A stretch of DNA of 64,000 bases, taken from positions 17,534,693 to 17,598,692 of the forward strand of contig NC_051088.1 in the NCBI RefSeq assembly GCF_901709675.1, written 5' to 3'. The first letter of the stretch is position 1. Each line of letters starts with the position of its first letter. The notes under the pieces are model-generated. The model searched no databases and was not told the origin of the DNA. It saw only the letters and a list, made by a program, of their open reading frames with translations. This stretch comes from Syngnathus acus (lineage: Eukaryota; Chordata; Actinopteri; Syngnathiformes; Syngnathidae). Positions 22,225 through 37,512 of the stretch are shown here, one piece after another. The translations under genes and the position numbers were made by a program.

Positions 22225-25200
22225 ATGGCGTCTTCCAACCATGTTACCCCCACCAAATGTGGCTGGTGGCCCATCTCGGCGATGGACGGGGACGGCAAAA
22301 TGACAGACGGGGATGAGTGTGACGACCCTTGCACGGCTGAGCCCAAAGCGCTCAACAAAGACAGGCTGGTTTTGTACCACTGGACGCAATCTTTCGCCTC
22401 CCAGAAGGTAAGGTAGCAGAAAAATAGAGGCACCTTGGTGCTATGCTACCGTATGTGTGTCTGTTTTGTTTTTTTACGGCGTGTGGTCGTCCATATGCAC
22501 GGAAAAATATGACTGCAGCTGTGCGCATCTTCCGTTCGACAGATTTTTTTTTGTTTATTTCTTTGGTTGCTATTTTTTCGGCGCTGCAGCAAGGCGCTCA
22601 TTTCCTCGACGCGTGGTCAGTATTGAACGTGTAGAGACGCGCGCATCCTCCTCCTCCACCTTTCCATTCCGTGTGACTGACAAATGACAGGCTGAATAAT
22701 TTATTCACATGACGCGCTAAAGCAGCCCCCCCTCCTCTGCAGCTGTACCCTCCTCACACATGTCCACAAATACACACATCACGAGAGCACAGGCCTTGAT
22801 TTGCACTTATGTGTTGTGTGTTGCGGAGGACTGGCTCACGCGTGAGTGCCGAATGCAAACAGTTGCGTTTTGGCAAGTCTGCGTTGTAAAATTGCGTGCA
22901 ATGCATATTGAAAATCGTTGTGGTGAGCAGTGACAAATGCTTGGCTACCACATTTTCAGATATCTGAAGATTACCTTGATTATTTATTATGTTATGTTCT
23001 TTAACGACTCTAGTTTTGCAGCACTGTACTTCCTCCATTTGAAAGCAGGTATAGGGGAAAATTTGAAATGTCATACCGAAGCCTTAATCACAAAGTGCAT
23101 CCTTTTCCTATTTCTTGTCAAATGTGCCACGTTACAATGGCAGAAACATTTTGTTGGTGTTGTAAAATACATTTTGGCTAGAATCAAGTGTAGTGTTGTT
23201 AATAATCCCTGCAGTCTCCATCGCTACTAGTGTTCATTCAAACTTGAATTTATTTAACACTCTCAAGGCGCACCATTTAATCGATACATTAATCAGAGGT
23301 GCAAATTTAGTCTCAAGGCATTTTTCACAACCATGATTAATTCGGTTGCATGCCCTGCCCTACTCAAAATTCGGAATAACCTTCCTTAGATTTTTGGCTT
23401 TTTTTTTTGCACTCGAGTTGTGTTTATAGTAAGCACATTGAAAACTGTGCATGAATGATGCCTTGACTCACAATCCAGAAGCAATCGTGTTAAATAATAC
23501 AATACAACCTCTGGTAAAAAGTTTTAAAAAGTAAGTACGTGGGTGTATGTGGACAAACAGGATATTGAATAGGCCAGGGGTCATCAAATGAATGATATAT
23601 GATTAGATGTATATTACCTTTGGCACAATGGTGATCTAATTCCTTAGGAGTTATTTTGGTGGCTTTTTTTTTCTAACCTGGGAGTAAGACACTGTACTCA
23701 CACACATCGGTAGTCTCGAGGTGGGTTCAATGACTGCTCACAATGAAGGACATCTAAAAAGTACACAGAAAAAGAAAATAACTCATCGAATGCACCAAAC
23801 AGTCACATCTAATACACCAAGCAGAACAAATTTAGAATTTTTAACAATATTTGACTAAAATCCGAATTATGAGAAGTAATGGCATTATCACAAATCAGTA
23901 CTCAGTATTGGCCAGTACTAATGTAAGTACTTGTACTCGTTTGTAAGCTTTATTCTGTGACTCCTGAGCATCTGAACCACTTGGCACGATGACGAGTGAC
24001 TAACACAATTACATAACAAAGTGTCGTCGCAGCTTTGTTAGGAATCTCACAAAATCCTCATTCCGACCAATCAGTTCATTTGCAATTGAAACAAACAAAA
24101 ATTTTAAAAAATAACAGATTTTTTTTTTCCAATGGCTAACAAGCGTGCCTCTTTACTTTTTGGGTTTTATGCTGTATCAATACACTTTGTTGACACTACT
24201 TTTGTCACTAAAGTGGTGACAAAATGCAGTGGTGCAATGTGATACAAGTTTTATTTGCTCCGTGACTTTCCTCATTGAAATGAATGGAAATGCAAGAGGT
24301 GGGTTAAAACCCCCAAATTTTTCCACTCCGTCTTTTGTCATTGGTCTGGGCATTCTCTAACTTGTGCAAAATGAAGATGATGACTTTTTTTTGTTGCCAT
24401 TTTCCAAACATCCCAGATGCTTTTGAAAATGCAACTACCCCCCTTTTCTCGCTTTGATAAAATGGCAGCAGTTTCTTTTCAACCGCACAATGCTCGATGT
24501 TTGCAGGTCCGCCTAGTGATCAACGAGAAGGGTCTGGTGTGCGAGGAGCGAGATGTCAGCCTGCCGCTACAGGAACACAAGGAGCCGTGGTTCATGAGAC
24601 TCAACCTGGGGGAGGAGGTGCCCGTCTTCCTCCACGGCGACAACATCATCAGTGACTACAACCAGATTATAGACTATTTGGAGACCAACTTTGTAAGAGG
24701 TAGGATTTCATGCGGATTTTGCAAGTCAAATTGATCAAAATAAGACATTTGCAAACAACTTTTTCTACTTTGGAAAACAATGCCCATCAATCCTACTTGT
24801 GTGATATGGCTTAGCTGTTGTTTTTCCCTAAATAATATCAAATAAACAAAAATAATTGTTTAATAAACAGTAATCAAGGATTTTCTTTTTTTCAAATATT
24901 TTTTAATGCAACTAGAATTGTATCTAATTAATCGATGGATTAATCGATAGAAAAATCAATTAAAAAAACATTCAATTATGGATACAGTTCATAAAAGCCT
25001 GTTCAGGGTGTAGCCTCCCGTTATCTCAAATTCTGTTGCTATAGGCTCACTTGAGACCCGAATGAGAACAAGCGGTAGAGAAAATGGATGGATAGATAAC
25101 TGTATGTGTATACATTGTATGCATGCACACACGACTGTAAAGCTTGGGTGGCCCGTCTTATATTATTGTCCATTCAGCCATTATGCTGTTACGTAATCTT

Positions 25201-27980
25201 CCGGGAGCCTCAGACCAGAAAAGCTGGCCGTTAACCGCACAAGTCCCTTGTCTTCATTTAGTTTGCAGCCATGCATGAAAAGTCCCTTAGTCCACTACAT
25301 AAACACTGACCAGAGATTATTTTAAGAGATTCATAAATATTTCTTTCCTCTAAATGTCATGTGACGTCAGATGTCTCAACGTTTTCTCGTCAAGGAAGAC
25401 AATCTCAAGCACTTGTGTGAATTTTAATATCATCAGCAGCAGCTACTTTACATTTGTGTTCAGGTAATCGGATGGCTGCTTAATTATTTAAAAGGAAAAA
25501 CGACTTCATCTTCCCTTTACTCGTTCAATTAATTGTGTTGCTTTTTCTGCGGTACCTGCATTGGCCACTGAGGGGCAGTAGTATACAGTCATACAAACAC
25601 AAAACAGTCACCTCTACTCTTAGTGACTCAGATTACATCTGTTCATGCAGCAAGGCTTGGTTATATGACTGCACCAGTCTGAACCGGTCTGGAAACTATC
25701 CCAACTATTAAAGCTCCAAGTTGGAGGCAAATGATATCAACAGTCTTGGTTTGGAGTTTAAATAGTTGGCTTTTCCACACCTACGAAGCTTGGTGGAGTT
25801 CGAATCAAGGCTTGTTGCATAAATCGATGAAGAGGTGAAGAGTGTCCTAAGACAACCAAAAGAGTGAAGTTGCGATCGATTCAATGTCCTAAAAATGAAA
25901 TGACCTAGATGAATGAGAACATTCACAAGCATCTGTCAGTCCCACTGGCAGAGCTAGAGGCAGGGCCATGGGGGGCACGGCCCCCCCCCCCCCCTTGGAA
26001 TATTCCTGGCCGGGTGCCAGGCCAGATAATTGACTTTTGTGTTGTATTAATTTCTCACCTGCAGACTCGGTGGCTCAGCTGATTCCGGCGGCAGACTCAC
26101 CAGTTCACGAGCGCGTGCACCAGTACCGGCAGTTGTTGGATGGCCTCCCCATGGACGCGTACACGCACGGCTGCATCCTCCATCCGGAGCTCACCACCGA
26201 CTCTATGATCCCAAAGTACGCCACTGCTGAAATACGTCGTAAGTGAAGCCAACTTGCAGGGATGATATGTCCTTTTGAGGATGGAAACGTCCGGCTGAAT
26301 TTCTGTTAGGTTTGCACTAAACGTCCATGTGAAATTAAGCTGGGGAATTTGGGGCAATTCAAATTACAACTCACTGTTCTGCTAAATGTACTTCTTGGAA
26401 TTACTAGGAGCCATGCGCTTGACACAGTCCACAGCATCTAATTTTCAAAATAAATCAGATAATTTTTGTTTAGTTTCGCCATGTAAAGCAAATGGCCCAC
26501 AGACCGGTACTGGAGCCTTGCGCATCATTAGGCTTAACGGGATCAATCCACTCCAGTATTTGTATATCGTGTGTTTACGACTGTAGGGCATTTGGTCAAC
26601 GCAGCAACGGAACTAATGAAGTTAGACCACGAGGAGCCCCAACTTACGGAACCCTATCTGTCCAAGCAGAAGAAGCTCATGGTCAGTTCAGTGCATGAAA
26701 GCATGTACATTTTTGTCAATAAAATGCCTGCCTCTAAGGATTCATGAACCCGTTGTTGTGTTGACTTAGACCTCTAGATGGCACTCTCTGTTCACCAAAG
26801 AGCTGAAAGCCCACCACTTGCCATTTCTTAAAACCCTCACTTTAAACCAACATTGCCATCTAGAGGAGCCAAAGAATACAAGAACTGGTTCATGAAGCTT
26901 CATTTTCCCCATCACTACCTGCTTGTTTCATTTTTGACACAATACCTTCAAATTGACTTTGTTTTTTGTTACATTACAATTGTAATTCATTTAACCGACA
27001 TTTTGTGTCTCTTAACCAAGCTCATGCTTAGCCTGTCACTTTTTTTAATGTACTTGTTCATTCGCCATGACGTCACACGTTCCTCCAGGTGGAAAAAGCC
27101 GTGCTTCGACTGCGCCACAAGTAAACAAACGCTTCTGTGTCATTTCACCAAGGCACAGCGTGAGAGTAAGCAGGCCCAATAGCTTAAATGATTGAAGTTT
27201 TCTTCTGCACCGCTGTAGTTTGAATGCGTGAAATGTTAGTAAAAAAAGATGTTTCAAAGAGCTATATTGATTAAAATAGAAAATGAATCTGATTGAATGG
27301 ATTTCAACAGGTAGGTTGATTCAATAATGACAAGGAAATTCTTATACTAAGCGTGATCATTGAGGGACTGGCTAATTACTCGACTTTATTGTTCCTCTGA
27401 TTAATGCGTGGATGTTTTTTTTAACTTTCTATATGACAATCGACAGGCGAAGATTTTGGACCATGACAATGTCAACTACCTGAAGAAAATCCTGGGAGAG
27501 TTAGCCATGGTTTTAGATCAAGTGGAAGCCGAACTGGAGAAAAGGAAACTGGAGTACCAAGGTAGGCAGGCACGACGCCTCTCCGTCCCGGTGACAAACG
27601 TCGGCAACAGCGCAGCACTGTCGTTTCCCCTCGCAGGTCAAAAGTGTGAGTTGTGGCTATGCGGACCTGACTTTACACTAGCCGATATCTGCCTGGGAGC
27701 CTTGCTGCACAGGCTCAAGTTCTTGGGACTTTCTAAGAAGTACTGGGAGGACGGCAGTCGACCCAACCTGCAGTCCTTTTTTCTGCGCGTGCAAAAACGC
27801 TACGCTTTCCGAAAGGTCCTGGGCGACATCCACACGACGCTCCTGTCGGCCGTCCTGCCCAACGCCTTCCGAATGGTCAAAAAGAAGCCGCCCTCCTTCT
27901 TCGGGGCCTCCTTTCTAATGGGATCCCTCGGCGGGATGGGCTACTTTGCCTATTGGTTTTTAAAAAAGAAATACATGTAG
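22225..27980 (+). CDS. gdap1l1: Ganglioside-induced differentiation-associated protein 1-like 1
   Basis: GST-fold membrane protein, paralogue of the mitochondrial fission factor GDAP1. It is mainly neural in mammals; GDAP1L1 is largely cytosolic and can move to mitochondria under stress (family knowledge). Exons: 22225-22407, 24507-24699, 26065-26238, 26587-26681, 27447-27561, 27637-27980. Phases agree and give 367 residues, the same length as I recall for the human protein. The start context is GTCATGGCG. Residues ~46-127 are the GST-N thioredoxin-like half (LVLYHWTQSF, GLVCEERDVSLP, EEVPVFLH). PMDAYTHGCILHPELTTDSM and KKILGELAMVLDQVEAELEK mark the GDAP1-specific region, LADICLGALLHRLKFLG is GST-C, and the C-terminal hydrophobic anchor (FFGASFLMGSLGGMGYFAYW) is followed by a basic KKKYM tail. 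The last intron is unusual (separate entry). GDAP1L1 fits better than GDAP1 because of the near-identical C terminus and the jph2/fitm2 neighbourhood. Confidence 0.95.
24227..24290 (+). repeat. CAGTGGTGCC repeat family, truncated copy
   Basis: CAGTGGTGCAATGTGATACAAG, then CTCCGTGACTTTCCTCATTG and AAATGAATGG match the left end of the family copies at 36566 and 43840. No right terminus is found. Confidence 0.5.
24998..25095 (+). repeat. Common teleost interspersed repeat, 3' tail
   Basis: Contains GTTCAGGGTGTAGCCTCCCG, GAGACCCGAATGAGAACAAG, then CGGTAGAGAAAATGGATGGA. This kind of tail ending in (GGAT)n is common in fish interspersed repeats. It is a fragment and its family is not assigned. It lies in gdap1l1 intron 2. 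Confidence 0.55.
27562..27636 (+). other. gdap1l1: 75-nt stop-free, in-frame last intron of gdap1l1
   Basis: GTAGGC donor and CCCCTCGCAG acceptor split the codon of glycine in YQ-G-QKCELWLCG. The intron is exactly 75 nt, a multiple of three, with no stop in the coding frame, so retention would add 25 residues (beginning RQARRLSVPV) inside the GST-C half. Removal restores the sequence pattern of mammalian GDAP1L1, so splicing is the expected main product. Confidence 0.8.
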
Positions 27981-28092
27981 TGAATGTTCTCTCGGTGTGT
28001 TCAATGTCTGTGTATACGTGTGACATTTTCCGTAACATTTGACAACGGCAGGAAAACCGTACTGAATATAGAAAACAATATTTACCGGGGCG

Positions 28093-28098
28093 AGTAAA
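28093..28098 (+). promoter_or_regulatory. gdap1l1: Candidate gdap1l1 polyadenylation signal (AGTAAA variant)
   Basis: No AATAAA or ATTAAA was seen between the stop and the microsatellite. AGTAAA, a known weaker variant, lies 113 nt after the stop. The 3' end is therefore uncertain and could lie beyond the microsatellite. Confidence 0.3.
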
Positions 28099-28254
28099 GA
28101 GACAGTGTATGAAAACATTCCATAATAAGACATTTCTTGACTGCACATTTTCGGGCACTCGCGGCCTTCGTCGAGCTCATTTGCTCTTGTGTTTGACCTC
28201 TGTTGAAGTCATGCAAACGGTTCTCTTAATACTACACTCCAATCAAACTGGTCT

Positions 28255-32860
<4,606 letters not shown>

Positions 32861-32866
32861 TTTATT
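32861..32866 (-). promoter_or_regulatory. fitm2: fitm2 polyadenylation signal (AATAAA)
   Basis: TTTATT on the plus strand (AATAAA on the minus strand), about 340 nt downstream of the fitm2 stop. Further TTTATT copies in the same UTR near 32956 are alternatives. Confidence 0.5.
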
Positions 32867-33204
32867 TGTATGACAACATTGTAAGACCACTATTGGAGTG
32901 TTTTGAGATCAGAGTTAGTGGTCAATTTACAGTTCAAACTATCAAAATAGGCAGTATTTTTTATTTAAAAAATATCTGGAGGGTCAATTACATTACAATT
33001 TTCAGTAATGGGGATTATTGTAGTGTCATATACAATTACAATCAAAAGCTAAATAATACTGCTTCAACAGGATTACCACACGTATGTCTTTAATAAAAAC
33101 TACAGTGCTTTGCTCTTACATCACACCAACGTTGTTCTGTACGCAACGACCTCTGAATAACTTAAATAAGAGTGTAGTGTATCGATACAAGAGCGCGGGC
33201 ACAG

Positions 33205-34864
33205 CTAGGCGTGTTGTTTCTGTCCTTTGAGGTGGGACTGTGGCGGGAGACCCGGTGACAGCGCTTTAAGGTACCAAAAGCGATATGTCAAGAACCACGC
33301 CAGCAGCCCGCTCGCAGTGCCCAGCACCTTGTGAGACACGTCGTGGAAGTAAACCGAGGTGCAGAGGAACATCCACATCCAGATGATGACTATGAGGTTA
33401 AGCGCCACGTACAGAAGGTTAAGGACACCCCTCGGTAGCGCAGACATACTCGCTGTCTTCAGAGAGGACATGGGCGCCGTTTCCTCCACGATTAAGAGGG
33501 CGGAGTACGTCAAGATGAAGGAATGCCCCGAGATGTCAAAGCCGTGCCAGTGGAGCCCGGCGCGCCGGCATTCGGCTTTGGACGAAAATTGGCTGTTCTT
33601 CACGTCCATGGAGTCGGTTTGATAACAAGAGCCAGTCACGTCCTCGATGTAGAAAAAGGTCTCGGTGCACACGTACCACACGGCCGTGGCCACCACCAGA
33701 GAGAGGAGCCGTCTGCCCAGGTAGACAGCGTTCCGGCTAAAGGCCGTGTTGGAGAGGAGGATGAAGGGAGTGAGCAGCAGCAGCGTCCATCCCCACGATA
33801 CTTTGACAAAATATCTGTAGGATGAATAAGAGGATGCTTGTACTCGTTCAGCCTTCCTATATGGGAGGTGAAAGCTTTGCACGCATTTTCTTATGCAAAT
33901 ATAACTGCTAATCTCAAAAGTCACAAACAGCAAGGTTTGAGGCCAGAAATCAAATGGCAGGTTTTGTTATACAACAATAATTCAGCGATGCTAATCTACC
34001 ATTAATGTTACCTAGAACCAGTAATACTTAACAGGAAAATGTTTTCAAGAGGGAAGGTTAAAACAAAACAACTGAAATAATGTGGCTGTAACTTTGGACA
34101 ACCTCGTAAAACTGCAGACGTAGCTGTGATCGGAATAATTAAATTCATTTTGATGGGAATCAGCACACACCTGCCACAATTTTAAAGTATATCTGCAAGT
34201 GTAAATCCCAAATATTGCTTCGCCAGGGCTGAAGTATCACTGAGTGTTTTGCTGTGTCCACTAATGAGAGGAGTCAAATGCAGAGGTCAAATTTTATGTA
34301 CAGGTGTGTACGTGACTAGTAAAGATGATTATTCTTCTTCCCTCCACCTTAGCTGGTTCCAGCTAAAGAAGAACAGCCCCAAATCAAGCTGCATAATGCA
34401 GAAAGGTGATTCACTTCCACAAAATGTCCTTTCCGTTCATGCCTGATGACCTCTCGCAGGTAAATTTAACGTTTCGTTGGAGCACACCAACGAAGGTACT
34501 AAGTGACCCCCAACTTTTGAAAAGTAGTGTATGTATATAAAATAGATATATCTAAATATACACAAATTATAGAAACAATACACGCAATACAAGTCAATAC
34601 TCATCCAGTTAAAAGTTGAATGATTTCTAGCAGGGACTGCCCTGACCTCAGCAGGCTAAACAACAAATTAGCCATCTTTAGCTCTACTCACACGTTCAGG
34701 AAATTTCTTCTGCTGCTGAAATACGTCTCCGGCACGAGCTGGAGCTCTTTGAGAATGGATCCCACGACTGCAATTAGCAAAAACATCCACGGGAATTTGT
34801 GTCTGACGGCTGGTATCCTCCACAGAGTCACCAAGTTACACACAACGACGTCCACCGCCGCCAT
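33205..34864 (-). CDS. fitm2: Fat storage-inducing transmembrane protein 2 (FIT2)
   Basis: ER membrane protein needed for lipid droplet budding and ER phospholipid balance; it belongs to a lipid-phosphatase-like family with acyl-CoA diphosphatase activity (family knowledge). Two exons on the minus strand: 34864-34692 and 33814-33205. The split valine codon joins RRNFLNV to YFVKVSWGW, giving 260 residues (human 262). Exon 1 encodes the first transmembrane segment and the LKELQLVPETYFSSRRN loop. Exon 2 contains several hydrophobic segments and the two conserved catalytic-type histidines, His155 in WHGFDISGHSF and His215 in VYFHDVS, and ends near LSPGLPPQSHLKGQ. An in-frame upstream ATG at 35020 exists, but MAAVDVVV at 34864 is chosen because it matches the family's short N terminus. 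It lies between gdap1l1 and rap1gap, on the same strand as rap1gap. Confidence 0.95.
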
Positions 34865-35028
34865 GTTGACAACTTCGCCCGGGATGGACTTATTCGTCGT
34901 TTGCTTGACGTGATAACGCTTACATGGCGCATTACTGCCGTCTGGTGGTGACGAATTGAATGGCACGCGTTCACAGGCACAGGACACTCGACGCCTGAAT
35001 GCTCGCGGTTCGGCACCCACGGATTCGC

Positions 35029-35059
<31 letters not shown>

Positions 35060-37126
35060 GTTTTCTTTTGTTTTTTCTTTTGTTGTAAGGTGCCCCCCCC
35101 AATTCTCTTCCCATGTCACTGGATTTTTTATTTATTTATTTATTTGGCTTATTTACTGTACTCTATACTTGTGCACTTCCTAACCAGACGTATGACAAAA
35201 ATGCCAATTTTAAGATGGACATTATGCACACATATTTGTTTTTTGTTTTTTTTTTGAACCAATGAGCACAGGCGTATAAACATTTATTTTAATCTTCAAA
35301 TGCATATAGAAAAGATCCACTGCTCAACTACAAAATTAACCACATATGGTACAGTGAATCCCAAACCCCCACCCAGGTTTAAATGGCTAACTTGCTTAAT
35401 AGAAATTCCATTCAAAGTTGCCACTAAACTAAACATTTAATGCAAGAACTAATTTTGTGCATATTTTCACCCAAATCTATTTACTCAAATATTTCTACAT
35501 TTCAAACAAGATTAAGGGTTTAACACCTGGGACGTCCACCCAGTATGTTTTAACATAGCAATAACATTTTCAATCCAAATAGATGTAGGATTTACTATTA
35601 CGTTTGAAAGTTAGGGTTGTATGTAGGAAGCTGTTATCTCGAGGTATGATGGCCTTTTTTGGTTGCCAGAATAAAAAAAAACGGAACTGAGATGACTTGC
35701 AAACGGAAGTTGTATTGTGGATAACAGGCCGCAGTGAGTTTGATGAAAATGTTTCATGAAATGTCTGCTTTTTTTCGTTGTCTCATTTAAACTGCATGCC
35801 ATCTTCCATGTGGCACAGTCGTACAACTGAGTAAGCTGCACTTTTCTTTCCAATATGGAGGCATTTTTGACAGCTGATATTAAACGTGTCAATAAGAATG
35901 CGCTGACCAACGCAAACCAACGTAGCATGGGATTTATTTACAATAAAAACAACAAACATTTGCTTCATGAACTATACTTGTTTGTGGTAAGGCAACTGAA
36001 ATAATCCAGATAATATACAGATCCTCCCTTTTACACAATAGCCAGAAAATTATTTAGAATCAATATCCAAAAGCTCTCAAAAATACAATTTTAAATGCAC
36101 AGAGCTGAACAATAATGCACTGTTGATTTGGTCAAGCCTTTTTAAATTTTGCACCCCCCATTTTATATTTTATTTGCACAATCAGCAGTTGAATTTGGAG
36201 CATTTTTTCCAACTTCAAAGCCAATAAAAATTCCTTGTTTTAAATTTCTTGTACTGAGTAAGGAGTTGACCCCTGAAGTGTTTCACAGTTCAAAACATTC
36301 AAATTCATGCCAAGGAAAAAGAACATCGCCCTCTAGATGGACGTCACTCCAGAATCAACTTAATCAATAAATAAAACATTCAAAGAAAACCAAACTGGAA
36401 AATTAAATAAAAAGTGGTCAAGAAACACAAAGCATTAAAACAAGTCAATGGTGCATGCTTCCAAATTCCAAACAGCATATATTGGCTGTACTGCACCGAC
36501 TCGTTGGAATCCTGTACTGCCTTTCATCATTGTCTGCGGGAGGTTTGATCCCATTAAAAGAAATACAGTGGTGCCTTAAAATACAAGTTTAATTACTTCC
36601 GTGACCACTCCATCATTATCTCTCCCCGTTGAAATGAATGAAAAATAGCACTCTATAATATCATAAAACAAAAGAGCAGTAGCGTAATTACAAGGAGTAT
36701 AAATAGGTAAACAGTTCAGCGCATCATAACTTAATGCTTCAATTCAATACGCTCTACTGCTCTCGCTGAAGTGCCCGCCTTGGCCGCCAGGGGGCAGTAC
36801 AATACAGACAAACGAAGAGTCAAAGCTAACGCTCGGTGTGATTTAATAAGCTGCTTTAATATTACAGTGGGCCTCAACTATTTGCCAAAGGAAAAGAAAA
36901 ATCACCCAAATGACAACTGCATCTTGAAATAAGTAGGGTAACTTGTCTCAAGGCACCACTGTATAGCTATAATGCTGGAAAACCAGTTTGGGTATTTGTC
37001 TACAGATGTCAATAACTGCTTTTATTGATAATATCCTCTTATTTTATTTATTCTAGGATGTCCAGTAACATAAGGCAAAGAGACTGCAGACAAAAACTAG
37101 CCTTTCAGCTAACGAGTGACTTCACA
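34865..37126. other. Spacer between fitm2 and the rap1gap 3' end
   Basis: Holds the fitm2 5' UTR and promoter, a poly(T)22 run (about 35031-35052), a (TTTA)n repeat near 35129-35146, and a 396-bp transposon (36566-36961). Several TTTATT motifs (AATAAA on the minus strand, e.g. 35135-35155 and 35282) could serve a longer rap1gap 3' UTR. No additional gene was recognised. Confidence 0.5.
36566..36961 (+). mobile_element. CAGTGGTGCC-terminated non-autonomous DNA transposon, complete copy
   Basis: Left end CAGTGGTGCCTTAAAATACA and right end TTGTCTCAAGGCACCACTG are imperfect inverted repeats, and TA occurs directly outside both ends (36564-36565, 36962-36963). Internal motifs GAAATGAATG and GGCCGCCAGGGGGCAGTA recur in other copies. 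No coding capacity. The terminus is CAG...CTG, which also resembles hAT ends, so the superfamily is left open. Confidence 0.7.
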
Positions 37127-37132
37127 TTTATT
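37127..37132 (-). promoter_or_regulatory. rap1gap: rap1gap proximal polyadenylation signal (AATAAA)
   Basis: TTTATT on the plus strand, about 380 nt downstream of the predicted main stop codon. More distal signals exist (e.g. near 35282), so a longer 3' UTR is possible. Confidence 0.45.
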
Positions 37133-37512
37133 ACAGTGTTAATTGCCGTACACTGTCCCTTTTAAAAATGAAAGAATATGAATTTGAATTAAACCAGATT
37201 AAAACCCGCACGGTCATTTTGACACAGATTTTCACAGCCCCCTTCTTACCCTGTGGAGTTGGAACATTCAAGAACACAAAGTCAAACGTGTTACGCATCA
37301 AGACAGAACAGGTTGCGGGAACCATGAGTGCACATTCACACCTCAGTGACAAAGAAACGAGTGCCACAAAATCACACTTTGCCAAAGTTTGGCCCTCCTG
37401 GCGCATCTCCTGCCATATGTGAATGTGGCATGCTGCAACCTTCACCGAGCAACGGTCGGGTGAGGAACCGTGTCCGATGCTCGTTGCTTTTCTCCCGTGT
37501 TCGGCACATCGG

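Noticed and set aside
34865-35020. In-frame upstream ATG extending fitm2 by 52 residues
   Set aside because: The added segment is not like FIT2 N termini, and starting at 34864 gives 260 residues, the family's usual size.
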